Source: an uncultured Bacteroidota bacterium (GTDB taxonomy: Bacteria; Bacteroidota; Rhodothermia; Rhodothermales; Salinibacteraceae). From it: a stretch of DNA of 64,000 nucleotides. This document shows positions 53,057-61,716 of this stretch, one piece after another. The notes under the pieces are model-generated. The model ran no database searches, was not told the DNA's origin, and saw only the letters and a list, made by a program, of their open reading frames with translations. Position 1 is the first letter of the stretch, and each line of letters starts with the position of its first letter. The position numbers were made by a program, and so were the translations under genes. The DNA is taken from NCBI GenBank assembly GCA_913056185.1, contig CAJXLV010000009.1:1-64000 (forward strand). Reading direction: 5' to 3'.

Positions 53057-53503
53057 TCACGTAAACTGTTCCATGGCCGCCACGGCCAGCTCGTCTGCCA
53101 CAATATTGAGGGCGTCGTCCGCGTGGCCGCGCACCCAGATCCAGTCCACCTGATGCCGATCGGCCTCTTCCAGGAGGGCCCTCCAGAGGTCCTGGTTCTT
53201 GACGTCGCTGTTCGAGGACGTTTGCCAGTTGTTGCTCTGCCAGCTGTCCAGCCAGCCTTCGTTGAACGCCTTCGAGAGGTACTCGCTGTCGGTATGGAGC
53301 TGTACGCGGGCCGGGCCCTCCAGCGCGCGAAGCGCCTCCAGGGCCGCCGTGAGCTCCATGCGGTTGTTCGTAGTGTGCGGGTCGCCCCCTGTGATGCGTT
53401 CCGTTGCGTCGGGATCGTCCTCGGGAATGAGGAGGGCCGCCCAGCCGCCCGGGCCGGGGTTTCCGCTGCAAGCGCCGTCGGTATAAATGGTCACGTCCGT
53501 CAT
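53057..53503 (-). CDS. rnhA: ribonuclease HI
   Basis: 148 residues starting MTDVTIYTDGACSGNPGPGGW. The catalytic carboxylates lie in TDGAC, NRMELTA and HTDSEYL, with a final Asp near HADDALN. The handle region WLDSWQSNNWQT is present, so this is the E. coli-type enzyme. It degrades the RNA strand of RNA-DNA hybrids. It is divergent from obgE; the earlier start in the track is a 43-residue extension into the intergenic region. Confidence 0.95.
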   Translation of the reverse strand: MTDVTIYTDGACSGNPGPGGWAALLIPEDDPDATERITGGDPHTTNNRMELTAALEALRALEGPARVQLHTDSEYLSKAFNEGWLDSWQSNNWQTSSNSDVKNQDLWRALLEEADRHQVDWIWVRGHADDALNIVADELAVAAMEQFT

Positions 53504-53615
53504 GAGGGGCGAAGAGAAAAGAACAGAGATGCTGCCTTGCAACGTACAGGGCGGGGGCGGGCTCATCCAGGCCATCGCCAAAAAAGCCCAGTGAAAACTT
53601 TGTGTCTGTACATGG

Positions 53616-53631
53616 CGTATAGAAATACGCA
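53616..53631. repeat. perfect 16-base palindromic hairpin upstream of obgE
   Basis: GCGTAT-AGAA-ATACGC lies in the AT-rich region between rnhA and obgE, 45 bases before the obgE start. It could be an operator or 5'-UTR hairpin. Confidence 0.5.
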
Positions 53632-53675
53632 TTTTGTAGACGCGTGTATTTTCTCCTCACGGTGCCCTGACCGCG

Positions 53676-54698
53676 ATGAAGTTTCTCGATCAAGTCGATC
53701 TCAAGGTCAGTAGTGGCGACGGGGGGAAGGGGATCGTCGCCTGGCGCCGCGAGAAATTTGTGCCGAAGGGAGGGCCTTCTGGCGGGGACGGCGGCGACGG
53801 GGGGTCGGTGTACGTGGAGGCCGACGAGAACCTCTACACGCTGATGGACCTGAGCCACAACAAACACGTCTATGCCGGCGATGGGGAGCCGGGCGGGCGC
53901 CGCAAGCAGGCGGGCGCGGCGGGCGCGGACAAGGTCATTCGCGTGCCGCCGGGGACGGTCGTGAAAGACAAGCGCACGGGCCGCATCCTCGGGGAGGTGG
54001 TGGAGCCGGGCCAGCGAATGTGCGTGGCGGAGGGCGGAGAGGGCGGCCGCGGGAACGCCCAGTTCAAGTCGAGCACCAATCAGGCGCCCCGTCACGCCGA
54101 GCCCGGCGAGCCGGGGGAAGACCGCGAACTGGTCTTTGAGCTGAAACTGATCGCTGACGTGGGGCTTGTGGGCTTCCCCAACGCCGGGAAGAGTACACTC
54201 GTCTCGTCCGTCTCCGCGGCGGAGCCGGAGGTGGCCGACTATCCGTTCACCACCCTCACGCCGCAGCTCGGCATGGTGTACGTGAGCGAGTACGAGACCT
54301 TCGTGATGGCAGACATTCCGGGCATCATTGAGGATGCGCACCAGGGCAAGGGTCTGGGGCTGCAGTTTCTGCGCCACATCGAGCGCACGTCGGTATTGCT
54401 GTTCGTGATTCCGATTACGGCGCCGGACCTGGGCGAGGAGTACCGCCAGTTGATGCATGAGCTGGAGGCGCACGAGGCCGATTTGATGGACAAGCCGCGA
54501 GTCGTGGCCCTGTCCAAGATCGACATCCTGGCGCCCGATGAGCGAGAGCTCCTCCCCGACGTGGTGGCCGGCGAGTTTCCGGACGAGGTTCCACTCCTGC
54601 CCATCAGTGCGGTGGCGGGCCTTGGGCTCGACCGTCTCAAGTACATGCTCTACGACACGGTATCGGCTGCGCGTGGCGCGGCGTCCCTTAACGCGTGA
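53676..54698 (+). CDS. obgE: Obg family GTPase
   Basis: 340 residues. The glycine-rich Obg domain opens with FLDQVDLKVSSGDGGKGIVAWRREKFVPKGGPSGGDGGDGGSV, and the GTPase domain follows with GFPNAGKSTL (G1), DIPGIIEDAHQGKGLG (G3 region), SKIDIL (G4) and PISAVAGLG (G5). It is an essential GTPase in late large-subunit ribosome assembly and stringent signalling. There is no Shine-Dalgarno. It is followed by dprA 13 bases later, suggesting a shared transcript. Confidence 0.96.
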   Translation: MKFLDQVDLKVSSGDGGKGIVAWRREKFVPKGGPSGGDGGDGGSVYVEADENLYTLMDLSHNKHVYAGDGEPGGRRKQAGAAGADKVIRVPPGTVVKDKRTGRILGEVVEPGQRMCVAEGGEGGRGNAQFKSSTNQAPRHAEPGEPGEDRELVFELKLIADVGLVGFPNAGKSTLVSSVSAAEPEVADYPFTTLTPQLGMVYVSEYETFVMADIPGIIEDAHQGKGLGLQFLRHIERTSVLLFVIPITAPDLGEEYRQLMHELEAHEADLMDKPRVVALSKIDILAPDERELLPDVVAGEFPDEVPLLPISAVAGLGLDRLKYMLYDTVSAARGAASLNA

Positions 54699-54711
54699 GT
54701 CTCTTTGACGC

Positions 54712-55905
54712 ATGCTCGCTCTGGCGCACGAGCCCCCCTGGCGCATGAGACTGCCCCTCCACGACGACACGACGAACCATCGGGACCCGAGCGTCGAGCG
54801 GCGCGCCCTCCTTGGGCTGTCGCTCGTGGCGGGCGTGGGACCGCAGCGCCTGCGGGCGCTCCTGGCGGCCTTCGAGGTGCCCAGTGCGGTCTTTCGGGCC
54901 TCGCGCACCGCCCTCACGAAGGTGGACGGCGTGGGGCCCCAGACCGCCGAGGCCATTCTTGCGTTCGATGACCGGGCGGCGGTGGAGCAAGAGGTGGCAC
55001 GGGCTGAAGAACTGGGCGCTACGCTCGTTCCGCCCTGGGACGACCGCTTCCCCGACCGCCTCCACGAGATTTACGACCCGCCGGCCTACCTGTGGATGCG
55101 GGGCACGCTCCCGTCTACCGACGCCCCCATGATTACGGTGGTGGGCACCCGCCGCTGTACCGACTATGGCCGCGCGCAGGCCCATCATCTGAGTGCCGAG
55201 CTGGTGCGCCGTGGGTTCACGGTCGTGAGCGGCCTGGCGTACGGCGTCGACGCGGCTGCGCACAAGGGAGCGCTCGACGCCGGCGGGCGCACGCTCGCCG
55301 TGCTGGGGTCTGGCGTGGGGCGCATCTACCCACAGAAACACACCGGGCTGGCCCGCCGGATCGCCGAAAGTGGCGCCGTGCTCTCCGAGTATGGCCTGGA
55401 TGCGGACCCCGATGCCCGCCACTTCCCGGAACGAAATCGGATTTTAAGCGGCCTTTCGTTTGGTACGCTTGTGATTGAGTCCTTCGCGGAGGGCGGATCC
55501 CTCATCACGGCGCGCTTTGCGCTGGAGCAGAACCGGGAGGTGTTTGCCCTGCCGGGCCGCATCACGAAGGAGACCAGCCGGGGCACCAACCGCCTCATCC
55601 AGCGTGGACACGCCAAGCTGGTGATGGACGTCGATGATCTGCTGCAGGAGTTGCCGGAGTGGACGGTGGCAGATCCTGGGGCGGTGGATGCGGAGACGGT
55701 GGCGGCCAATTCGCCCCCTGCTGCCGAGGCGCTGTCCGGCGATGCCGAGACGCTGTACGAGGCGCTCACGGATACGCCCGTCCACGTCGATCAACTGTGT
55801 GAGAAGACCGGTCTCGAGCCGTCGTCGGCTCTTCCCACCCTGCTCGAGTTGGAGTTTGAAGGGCTCGTGCGCCAGCTGGCCGGCAAGCAGTTTCGCCGGT
55901 CGTGA
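54712..55905 (+). CDS. dprA: DNA processing protein DprA
   Basis: 397 residues. A SAM-like helical N-terminus (ALLGLSLVAGVGPQRLRALLAAF) leads to the Rossmann-like core with VVGTRRCTDYGR, SGLAYGVDAAAHKGAL, LGSGVGRIYPQKH, and SEYGLDADPDARHFPERNRILSGLSFGTLVIESFAEGGSLITARFALEQNREVFALPG. A C-terminal winged-helix (DML1-like) segment is at the end. DprA protects incoming single-stranded DNA and loads RecA in transformation. Start may be this ATG or the one 33 bases later. Confidence 0.95.
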   Translation: MLALAHEPPWRMRLPLHDDTTNHRDPSVERRALLGLSLVAGVGPQRLRALLAAFEVPSAVFRASRTALTKVDGVGPQTAEAILAFDDRAAVEQEVARAEELGATLVPPWDDRFPDRLHEIYDPPAYLWMRGTLPSTDAPMITVVGTRRCTDYGRAQAHHLSAELVRRGFTVVSGLAYGVDAAAHKGALDAGGRTLAVLGSGVGRIYPQKHTGLARRIAESGAVLSEYGLDADPDARHFPERNRILSGLSFGTLVIESFAEGGSLITARFALEQNREVFALPGRITKETSRGTNRLIQRGHAKLVMDVDDLLQELPEWTVADPGAVDAETVAANSPPAAEALSGDAETLYEALTDTPVHVDQLCEKTGLEPSSALPTLLELEFEGLVRQLAGKQFRRS

Positions 55906-55930
55906 CGGTGGGGCGTAATGCATTGAAGAG

Positions 55931-55955
55931 GGATGCGTGAGGAGTGAGTGATGCG
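55931..55955. repeat. dispersed GTGATGCGTGA-type short repeat, copy 2
   Basis: GGATGCGTGAGGAGTGAGTGATGCG just after the dprA stop. See the related runs at 18398 and 57277. Confidence 0.4.
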
Positions 55956-56115
55956 CCATGCGTCTGGGTCGCAGATCGCGTCGATGGGTGCCTCGATGTC
56001 GAGAACGGAATCGATCATGGCGGTGCCGGGGACAGTGGCGCCGTCATGGCTGGCGAACGCTGGCGGGCATGATGCGTGAACGCAGAAGTGCTTCCAGAAC
56101 TGATTTTGTTTTTTT

Positions 56116-57288
56116 ATGACCCGCGCCGAGCTCCGCTCCCACTTTCCCCACACCAGGCACCAGACGTACCTCAACCACGCGGCGGTGAGCCCGATGAGCC
56201 GGCCGGTGCGCGAGGCCATCGACGCGTACGTGGGCGAACGGCACGGGGCCGATCCGGAGGCGCCCATCGAAAACTTCGAGTCCTTCCTGCCCGTGATTCA
56301 AGACACGAAAGACCGGGTGGCGACGGTGCTGGGCACCGAATCGAGTCGCGTCGAGTTCGTCCCCAACACCTCGGCCGGCCTCAACGTGCTGGCCCGCGGG
56401 CTCGACTGGGAGGCGGGCGACCGCATCGCCGTGCCCGACGGCGCGTTCCCGACCAACGTGTATCCGTTCTTGAACCTGGAGGCCGAGGGGGGCGAGGTCG
56501 ATTTTGTGCCGACGACAGAAGGGGCGTACACCGTGGAGGACGTAGCCGATACCCTGCGGCCCGAGACGCGGCTCCTCAGTGTCTCCTGGGTGCACTTCCT
56601 CTCGGGCTTCCGGGCCGACCTGGAGGCGCTCGGTACACTCTGCAACGAGCGGGACATCCTCTTCTGTGTGGACGCGATTCAGGGGCTCGGGGCGCTGCAG
56701 GTGGACGTGGAGGCGGCGGGCATCGACTTTTTGACCGCCGGCGGGCACAAGTGGCTGATGGCCGCGCAGGGCATCGGGGTGCTCTACTGCGACGAGGCGC
56801 TTCAGGACCACCTCCGGCCGCCCACCGGCTGGCTCCACGGGCCGGTCGATTGGGAGCACCTGGACGACTACGAGCTCACGTTCCACGACGACGCGCGCCG
56901 CTTCCGCACCGGCACCCTCAACAGCGTGGGCGTGGCGGCCCTGCACGCGGCGCTCGGCCTGTACCTGGACGCGGGCCCGGAGTGGTGCGAGGCGCGTGTG
57001 CTGGATCTCTCTGCGACCCTCGCCGACGAACTGGCGGCTCGTGGCCTGCCCCGCTACGGCACCGACGCCCCGGCCCACGCCAGCGGCATCGTCACCGTGG
57101 AGCCGGACGCGCCCGACGCGCTGTTCGACCACCTGAAGGAGCAGGGCATCACGGGTGCCCTCCGCAACCGGAAGTTGCGCCTCGCGCCAACGTACTACAA
57201 CGACGAATCCGACTTGGCCGCTGCTTTGGAGGCAGTGGATTCGTTTCGGGGAAGGAGGAGAGCGGATCGTACAGGGATTGATGCGTGA
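56116..57288 (+). CDS. class V PLP-dependent aminotransferase (cysteine desulfurase-like)
   Basis: 390 residues. Visible are YLNHAAVSPMS, EFVPNTSAGLNVLARGL, LSVSWVHFLSGFRADLEAL, FCVDAIQGLGALQVDV with the PLP Asp, and the PLP lysine in TAGGHKWLMAAQGIG. Family members include cysteine desulfurases, kynureninases and isopenicillin epimerases. No desulfurase-type active Cys loop is evident, so the substrate cannot be assigned. The last codons run into a short dispersed repeat. Confidence 0.88.
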   Translation: MTRAELRSHFPHTRHQTYLNHAAVSPMSRPVREAIDAYVGERHGADPEAPIENFESFLPVIQDTKDRVATVLGTESSRVEFVPNTSAGLNVLARGLDWEAGDRIAVPDGAFPTNVYPFLNLEAEGGEVDFVPTTEGAYTVEDVADTLRPETRLLSVSWVHFLSGFRADLEALGTLCNERDILFCVDAIQGLGALQVDVEAAGIDFLTAGGHKWLMAAQGIGVLYCDEALQDHLRPPTGWLHGPVDWEHLDDYELTFHDDARRFRTGTLNSVGVAALHAALGLYLDAGPEWCEARVLDLSATLADELAARGLPRYGTDAPAHASGIVTVEPDAPDALFDHLKEQGITGALRNRKLRLAPTYYNDESDLAAALEAVDSFRGRRRADRTGIDA

Positions 57289-57347
57289 TGCGTGAAGTGT
57301 GATGAGAGCCCCGGCCCATTCTCACGCATCACAGTTCACGCTTCACG
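57277..57347. repeat. dispersed GTGATGCGTGA-type repeat, copy 3, inverted arrangement
   Basis: GATGCGTGATGCGTGAAGTGTGATGAG is followed 14 bases later by CTCACGCATCACAGTTCACGCTTCACG, an imperfect inverse, so the region can fold into a long hairpin between the aminotransferase stop and rluD. Confidence 0.6.
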
Positions 57348-57369
57348 TACAGCAGGAAAGAGGTAGATT

Positions 57370-58497
57370 ATGGCCCCGACGCCGGATGCATTTGACCCTG
57401 CCGACTATGATGCGGACGTGGCGCGGCGGGAAAACGTCGTGGAACTCGTCGTGCCGGACACCGAGGCCGGCGGGCGGCGCATCGACAAGTACCTCACGCG
57501 CTTCTACCCCGAGGCCTCCCGCACCAAGATTCAGCGGGCAATCAAAAAGGGGCACCTCAAGGTAAACGGGGAAGACGTCAAAAAGTCGTACCCGGTGGCG
57601 CCGGGGGACGAGATTGTGTTTCGGCTCATCCGCAAGCCGCCGATGCAGGCCGAGCCGGAGGACATTCCGCTCGACGTGGTGCACGAGGACGAAGACCTGC
57701 TCGTGGTGAACAAGCCGGCGGGCATGGTGGTGCACCCGGCGCCGGGCCACCGGTCGGGCACGCTGGTGCACGCCCTGCTGCACCACGTGGAGGGGCAGGC
57801 CGTGGCGGCCGACGACGATCCCGCTGCGGCCGACGACGAAGCCGTGGGCCTGTCGATGGTGAACGCCCTTCCTGATGCGCCCGACCACCCGGTGGTGCGC
57901 CCCGGCATTGTGCATCGGCTCGACAAGGGCACCTCCGGGCTCCTTGTGGTGGCCAAGCGCGACCGCGCACACCAATCGCTGGCGGAGCAGTTTAAAGCGC
58001 ACACGGTGGACCGCCGGTACCGGGCGATCGTGTGGGGACGCTTTGCGTCGCCGCGGGGCACCATCGAGGGGGCCATCGGGCGCGATCCGCACCACCGGCA
58101 GCGCATGGCCGTGGTGGCAGAGGATCAGGGGAAGTGGGCCGTGACGCACTACGAGACGGTGGAAACGCACGCCCACACCTCCGTCGTCGAGTTCGAGCTG
58201 GAGACCGGGCGCACCCACCAAATTCGGGTTCATGCCCGCTCGCAGGGGCACCCGCTTGTCGGAGATCCGAAGTACGGAGGGCAGCGGGTCCGGTACGGCA
58301 CGCAGAGCGACTCACGGCGAGCCGTCTTTGATCAGCTCTTCCAGGCGCTTCCTCACCCCGCGCTCCACGCCTATCGGCTCGGCTTTACGCATCCCACGAC
58401 CGGCGAGACGATGCGCTTCGACGCCGATCCGCCGGCGGCGTGGCAGGAGGGCCTGCGTCGGCTGCGGGCGGAGGAGGGGCGGGTGGAACGAGGCTGA
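57370..58497 (+). CDS. rluD: RluA/RluD family 23S rRNA pseudouridine synthase
   Basis: 375 residues. An N-terminal S4 RNA-binding domain (GRRIDKYLTRFYPEASRTKIQRAIKKGHLKVNGE) precedes the synthase domain with VVNKPAGMVVHPAPGH and the catalytic Asp motif HRLDKGTSGLLVVAK, then ELETGRTHQIRVH. It makes pseudouridines in helix 69 of 23S rRNA if it is RluD proper. An acidic insert (AVAADDDPAAADDEAVGLS) of about 25 residues is a halophile-style addition. Also possible is another RluA-family member. Confidence 0.93.
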   Translation: MAPTPDAFDPADYDADVARRENVVELVVPDTEAGGRRIDKYLTRFYPEASRTKIQRAIKKGHLKVNGEDVKKSYPVAPGDEIVFRLIRKPPMQAEPEDIPLDVVHEDEDLLVVNKPAGMVVHPAPGHRSGTLVHALLHHVEGQAVAADDDPAAADDEAVGLSMVNALPDAPDHPVVRPGIVHRLDKGTSGLLVVAKRDRAHQSLAEQFKAHTVDRRYRAIVWGRFASPRGTIEGAIGRDPHHRQRMAVVAEDQGKWAVTHYETVETHAHTSVVEFELETGRTHQIRVHARSQGHPLVGDPKYGGQRVRYGTQSDSRRAVFDQLFQALPHPALHAYRLGFTHPTTGETMRFDADPPAAWQEGLRRLRAEEGRVERG

Positions 58498-58799
58498 CTG
58501 CTTTCCGCGGCATCGGGAAGGCCTGGACGGCTGCAGGTGTGGAATACAGGGCGAACGTTACAATTTCGAGTTTCCCGGGCTTTCAAGAACAGAAACAAAG
58601 GACGACGCCCCTAATACAGACTCACAGTGCATTGATGCATTACTCAAATCGATGACTCCCCAAAAGAAAACCGGGATCGCCCGGTGGAGGCACTCCCCTT
58701 CCGTACCCGTTTTAAGCAGGTCGTGTTAGAAAATCGGTCCGCTCCCCACCAATCGTTGAGCAGGCCGTGGGACGCCGTCGCACGGGAGGATTATACCCT
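58498..58799. other. intergenic region before HNH gene
   Basis: About 300 bases, locally AT-richer than the neighbours, without a recognised gene. One perfect hairpin CCGGG-ATCG-CCCGG lies near 58669. A promoter for the HNH gene is presumably here. Confidence 0.35.
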
Positions 58800-59300
58800 A
58801 TGAACGGGAACGTCCTTGTGTTGAACCAAGACTACAGCGCGCTCACCGTCTGCAGCGTGGAGCGGGCCGTCATCCTCATGCATCTGCAAAAAGTGCATCT
58901 GGTAGAGGCGGCCGACGACCAGCACGTCCGATCGCCGAGTACCGAGATGCCCTGGCCCAGCATCGTGCGGCTGAAGCAGTACGCAAACGTGCCGTACAAG
59001 CGCGTGATGCTGTCGCGCAAGAACGTGCTGCGGCGCGACCGGAACACCTGCCAGTACTGTGGCGCAGAGTCCAACCTTACGATCGACCACGTCGTCCCCA
59101 AGTCGCGTGGAGGACGCGACACGTGGGAAAACCTGGTTGCCGCCTGTGTAACGTGCAACAACCAGAAAGGCGACGCCACGCCCGACGAGGCAGAGATGGA
59201 ACTGGAGCGTGAGCCGTTTCGGCCCAGCTACGTCATGTTTCTTCGCGACTTTGCCGGTGAGATCAAGGACGACTGGCGGCCGTATCTTTTCCTGTCGTAA
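58800..59300 (+). CDS. HNH endonuclease family protein
   Basis: 166 residues starting MNGNVLVLNQDYSALTVCSVERAV, an N-terminal region common to a Bacteroidota and cyanobacterial HNH family. The ββα-metal motif is visible as CQYCGAESNLTIDHVVPKSRGGRDTWENLVAACVTCNNQKGD, with two CxxC pairs for structural zinc and the catalytic His in DHV. A clear Shine-Dalgarno GGGAGGA lies 9 bases before the ATG, unusual here. Its physiological substrate is unknown; such proteins are often chromosomal and not mobile. Confidence 0.88.
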   Translation: MNGNVLVLNQDYSALTVCSVERAVILMHLQKVHLVEAADDQHVRSPSTEMPWPSIVRLKQYANVPYKRVMLSRKNVLRRDRNTCQYCGAESNLTIDHVVPKSRGGRDTWENLVAACVTCNNQKGDATPDEAEMELEREPFRPSYVMFLRDFAGEIKDDWRPYLFLS

Positions 59301-59455
59301 TTGGTCCACGTAACTGGTTCACGTCGGCGGGGCGTGCGAGGTGGGGGCAAGGGGCATTTGCAATCCCGATGAGCCCTGACCTTCACAACCTGCCCCGCGT
59401 ACGTACGTCCCAAACCGCATATGTCTTTGCTTCCCCTCCCCAACGGCTCGCTCCG

Positions 59456-59983
59456 ATGACGCGCTGGATTGCCCGCACCGCCTGGCTACTCCCAATTCTT
59501 CTCGTGGGCCTCTCGCTGCACCAGACGAAGGTGGCCTACGACCTCCACGCTACAAAGCTTCAGGGCACCGACGCGACTGCAACGGTGCAGGAGGTGCACG
59601 CCTCCAACCGCACGCAGGTCACGTACGACTACGTGAGCATCCAAGTCCCCATGCCCGATGGCTCTACGCTCACGCGCGACCGGCTCTCGCTTCCGCACGG
59701 CATTGTCCCGGCCTTGAAGGGCCGCGAGACCCTCTCGGTGCGGGTGGCCCCGGAAAAAAGCCCTGCGGTGGTGGTCACGGAGGCCATTAACACCACGCCG
59801 GTGGTCGACACGCAGATGCGCATTGCCGGCATCAACGCCCTTATGAGCTTCGGCGCCGCACTGCTCTTTGGAATTGCCGTCTGGTTCTGGAACCGAAGCC
59901 TGCGCCGCGGCGGCGACCCGGCGGAGCGTGGGGTCACGGAGCCCGATCCCGATCATCCGGCCCGGAAAATTGTTCGGACGTAG
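59456..59983 (+). CDS. DUF3592-like membrane protein
   Basis: 175 residues starting MTRWIARTAWLLPILL. Two membrane helices flank a beta-rich soluble domain with TVQEVHASNRTQVTYDYVSIQVPMPDGS, which resembles DUF3592 (a domain bracketed by TM segments). The C-terminus after the second helix (SFGAALLFGIAVWFW) is short and acidic. Function unknown. The upstream 29 residues of the ORF are probably not translated. Confidence 0.6.
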   Translation: MTRWIARTAWLLPILLVGLSLHQTKVAYDLHATKLQGTDATATVQEVHASNRTQVTYDYVSIQVPMPDGSTLTRDRLSLPHGIVPALKGRETLSVRVAPEKSPAVVVTEAINTTPVVDTQMRIAGINALMSFGAALLFGIAVWFWNRSLRRGGDPAERGVTEPDPDHPARKIVRT

Positions 59984-60014
59984 AGACCTGCCGACATCTT
60001 TTCAGTCAAACGGA

Positions 60015-60042
60015 GAGAGCCCGATGGGCTGTTTGGGCTTTT
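60015..60042. terminator. terminator-like hairpin between convergent genes
   Basis: AGCCCGATGGGCTG and a second GGGCTTTTT follow the DUF3592-like gene. The stem is short, but the T-run supports termination in the plus direction. Confidence 0.4.
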
Positions 60043-61716
60043 TCACCACCGAATGTCCCGGCTCTTGGGGGATCCTTTTGCCATGTCGATCTTTCTGAGT
60101 TCCTGGATCACCTCGTTTTTGAGCCGCTGAGGAGCCTCACTATCTACCTTGATTGTGAGGGTTGAGTTTTCAGGGTCTGGCACCTCTCTCAGTATTTGCT
60201 CTGTAAGATGATCGAGTGAGGTGACGTCTCCGTTCAGCAAAATTTTTCCACTCGGACGGATTTTTAGAGTTGCCTTTTCTCTTCCATTCCTTTGTTCCAC
60301 CCTGCTCGAGGTCTCTTCTCCTTCCGGCGTCCCGTCCGGAAGCCGAAAAGTGACAGGCACTGACATTTGCACCTTCACGGGCTCGCCGTCCTGCCGGCCC
60401 GGGCTGAACGCCTGCTGCTTGACCGCTTCGAGGGCGGCCTCATTCAGCTGCTCGTGCACGCCCTTCGTGACTGTCGGGTTTGTCACAACTCCGTCGGTGT
60501 CGACAACGAACTGGACGATTACCCGTCCTTCGATCCCGGCCTCCTTCGCCACTTCAGGGTACTGGATGGACTTCTGGAGGGCCTTCATGCCCCCAGAGAG
60601 TTTGGGCGGGTCCTCGGCGACCATGTATACCTCGCCGCCCTCACCGGTGGCTGAGGAAGAGGACTCCGCGGCGGTAGAAGCCTTCGGTGACGGGGAGGGC
60701 CCGACGCTATCGGCGCAGGCGACCACGCCGAGCGTGAGGCCGAGCCCGACCACCACGAGGGCGGTGCTCAAGGCGGCACGAGAGGTGAGGAGGGAGGGCA
60801 TTGAAGAGCGCATGGCAGTGAGGCGATCGATGAGGGGGGAGGGCGATTCGGAGAGGGAGAGGGCGCCGAGACGAGGGGGTGCGGATCCGTCCGCAAAGGC
60901 CGCGAGGAGGCGGGCGTAGTCGCCCGCGGACGTCTCCCCATCGCTGAGGACCGCCGCGTCGCAGGCGCGCTCCCGCGCCCCGGCAATCTGCCGCCGGAGA
61001 CGGCCCACGAGCGGGTGCGCAGCGAACAGGGCGGCGACGAACCGCTCGGCCAGGTGCGCGCAGTCGTCCCAGCGGCGGACGTGGACGAGTTCGTGGCGGA
61101 GGGTCATGCGGAGGTCCGTCGTGGCCTCCGTAAGTCGCTCCGGCACCAGAATCGTGGGGCGGAGGCCGCCGAGCGTCATGGGCACGGCCGCGCCTGAGGT
61201 AGAGCAGACCTGGACCGGGCGGCGCACGCCCAGCCGTTCTCGGAGGCGATTCAGCTCGGCCTCCAAAGACGGATTCATCGTCGCCTCTAGGCGCCGACGG
61301 ACGCGCCCCACCGCTACGATCTGCAGCGCAAGGCGACCCAGTTGGAACAGCCCGATCCCCAACGCCCCGACGGTGAGCAGCCCCACCGCGTGCATCCACG
61401 TCCACGAGGGCGCGGACGCCGACACGGTCGTCGTCTCGATCACTGGCAGCACGACGACCGACTGCGCGGGAAGCATTGCGGAGCGGGTCGCATCGGGGAG
61501 CCTCTCGACGACACTCACCGCCGCGATGCCGATCGGCAGGGCGGCGAGGAGGACCTGCGCGAGCCGGTATTCGGCGTTCGGGTGCAGGCGGTCGGTTCGT
61601 TCCAGCAGGGCCCAGAAGGGAAGGGCGAGGACGGTCCACGCCAGAAGCGGACGCCACAACGGATCGACCATTGCTCTACCGAGGCTGGAGAGGCCGTCAA
61701 GCACCAGTTGCATCAT
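60043..61716 (-). CDS. M56/BlaR1-type membrane protein with TonB-like and ExbD-like C-terminal domains
   Basis: 557 residues. Several N-terminal membrane helices and the zinc peptidase motif HELVH (about 208-212) place it in peptidase family M56, which includes BlaR1/MecR1 sensors. A further helix (ALVVVGLGLTLGVVAC) precedes a TonB C-terminal-like segment (GGMKALQKSIQYPEVAKEAGIEGRVIVQFVVDTDG). A final part (ATLKIRPSGKILLNGDVTSLDHLTEQIL) resembles the ExbD/TolR periplasmic domain. It overlaps blaI by 20 bases, so the two are translationally coupled. It is likely a sensor that inactivates BlaI. Confidence 0.85.
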   Translation of the reverse strand: MMQLVLDGLSSLGRAMVDPLWRPLLAWTVLALPFWALLERTDRLHPNAEYRLAQVLLAALPIGIAAVSVVERLPDATRSAMLPAQSVVVLPVIETTTVSASAPSWTWMHAVGLLTVGALGIGLFQLGRLALQIVAVGRVRRRLEATMNPSLEAELNRLRERLGVRRPVQVCSTSGAAVPMTLGGLRPTILVPERLTEATTDLRMTLRHELVHVRRWDDCAHLAERFVAALFAAHPLVGRLRRQIAGARERACDAAVLSDGETSAGDYARLLAAFADGSAPPRLGALSLSESPSPLIDRLTAMRSSMPSLLTSRAALSTALVVVGLGLTLGVVACADSVGPSPSPKASTAAESSSSATGEGGEVYMVAEDPPKLSGGMKALQKSIQYPEVAKEAGIEGRVIVQFVVDTDGVVTNPTVTKGVHEQLNEAALEAVKQQAFSPGRQDGEPVKVQMSVPVTFRLPDGTPEGEETSSRVEQRNGREKATLKIRPSGKILLNGDVTSLDHLTEQILREVPDPENSTLTIKVDSEAPQRLKNEVIQELRKIDMAKGSPKSRDIRW

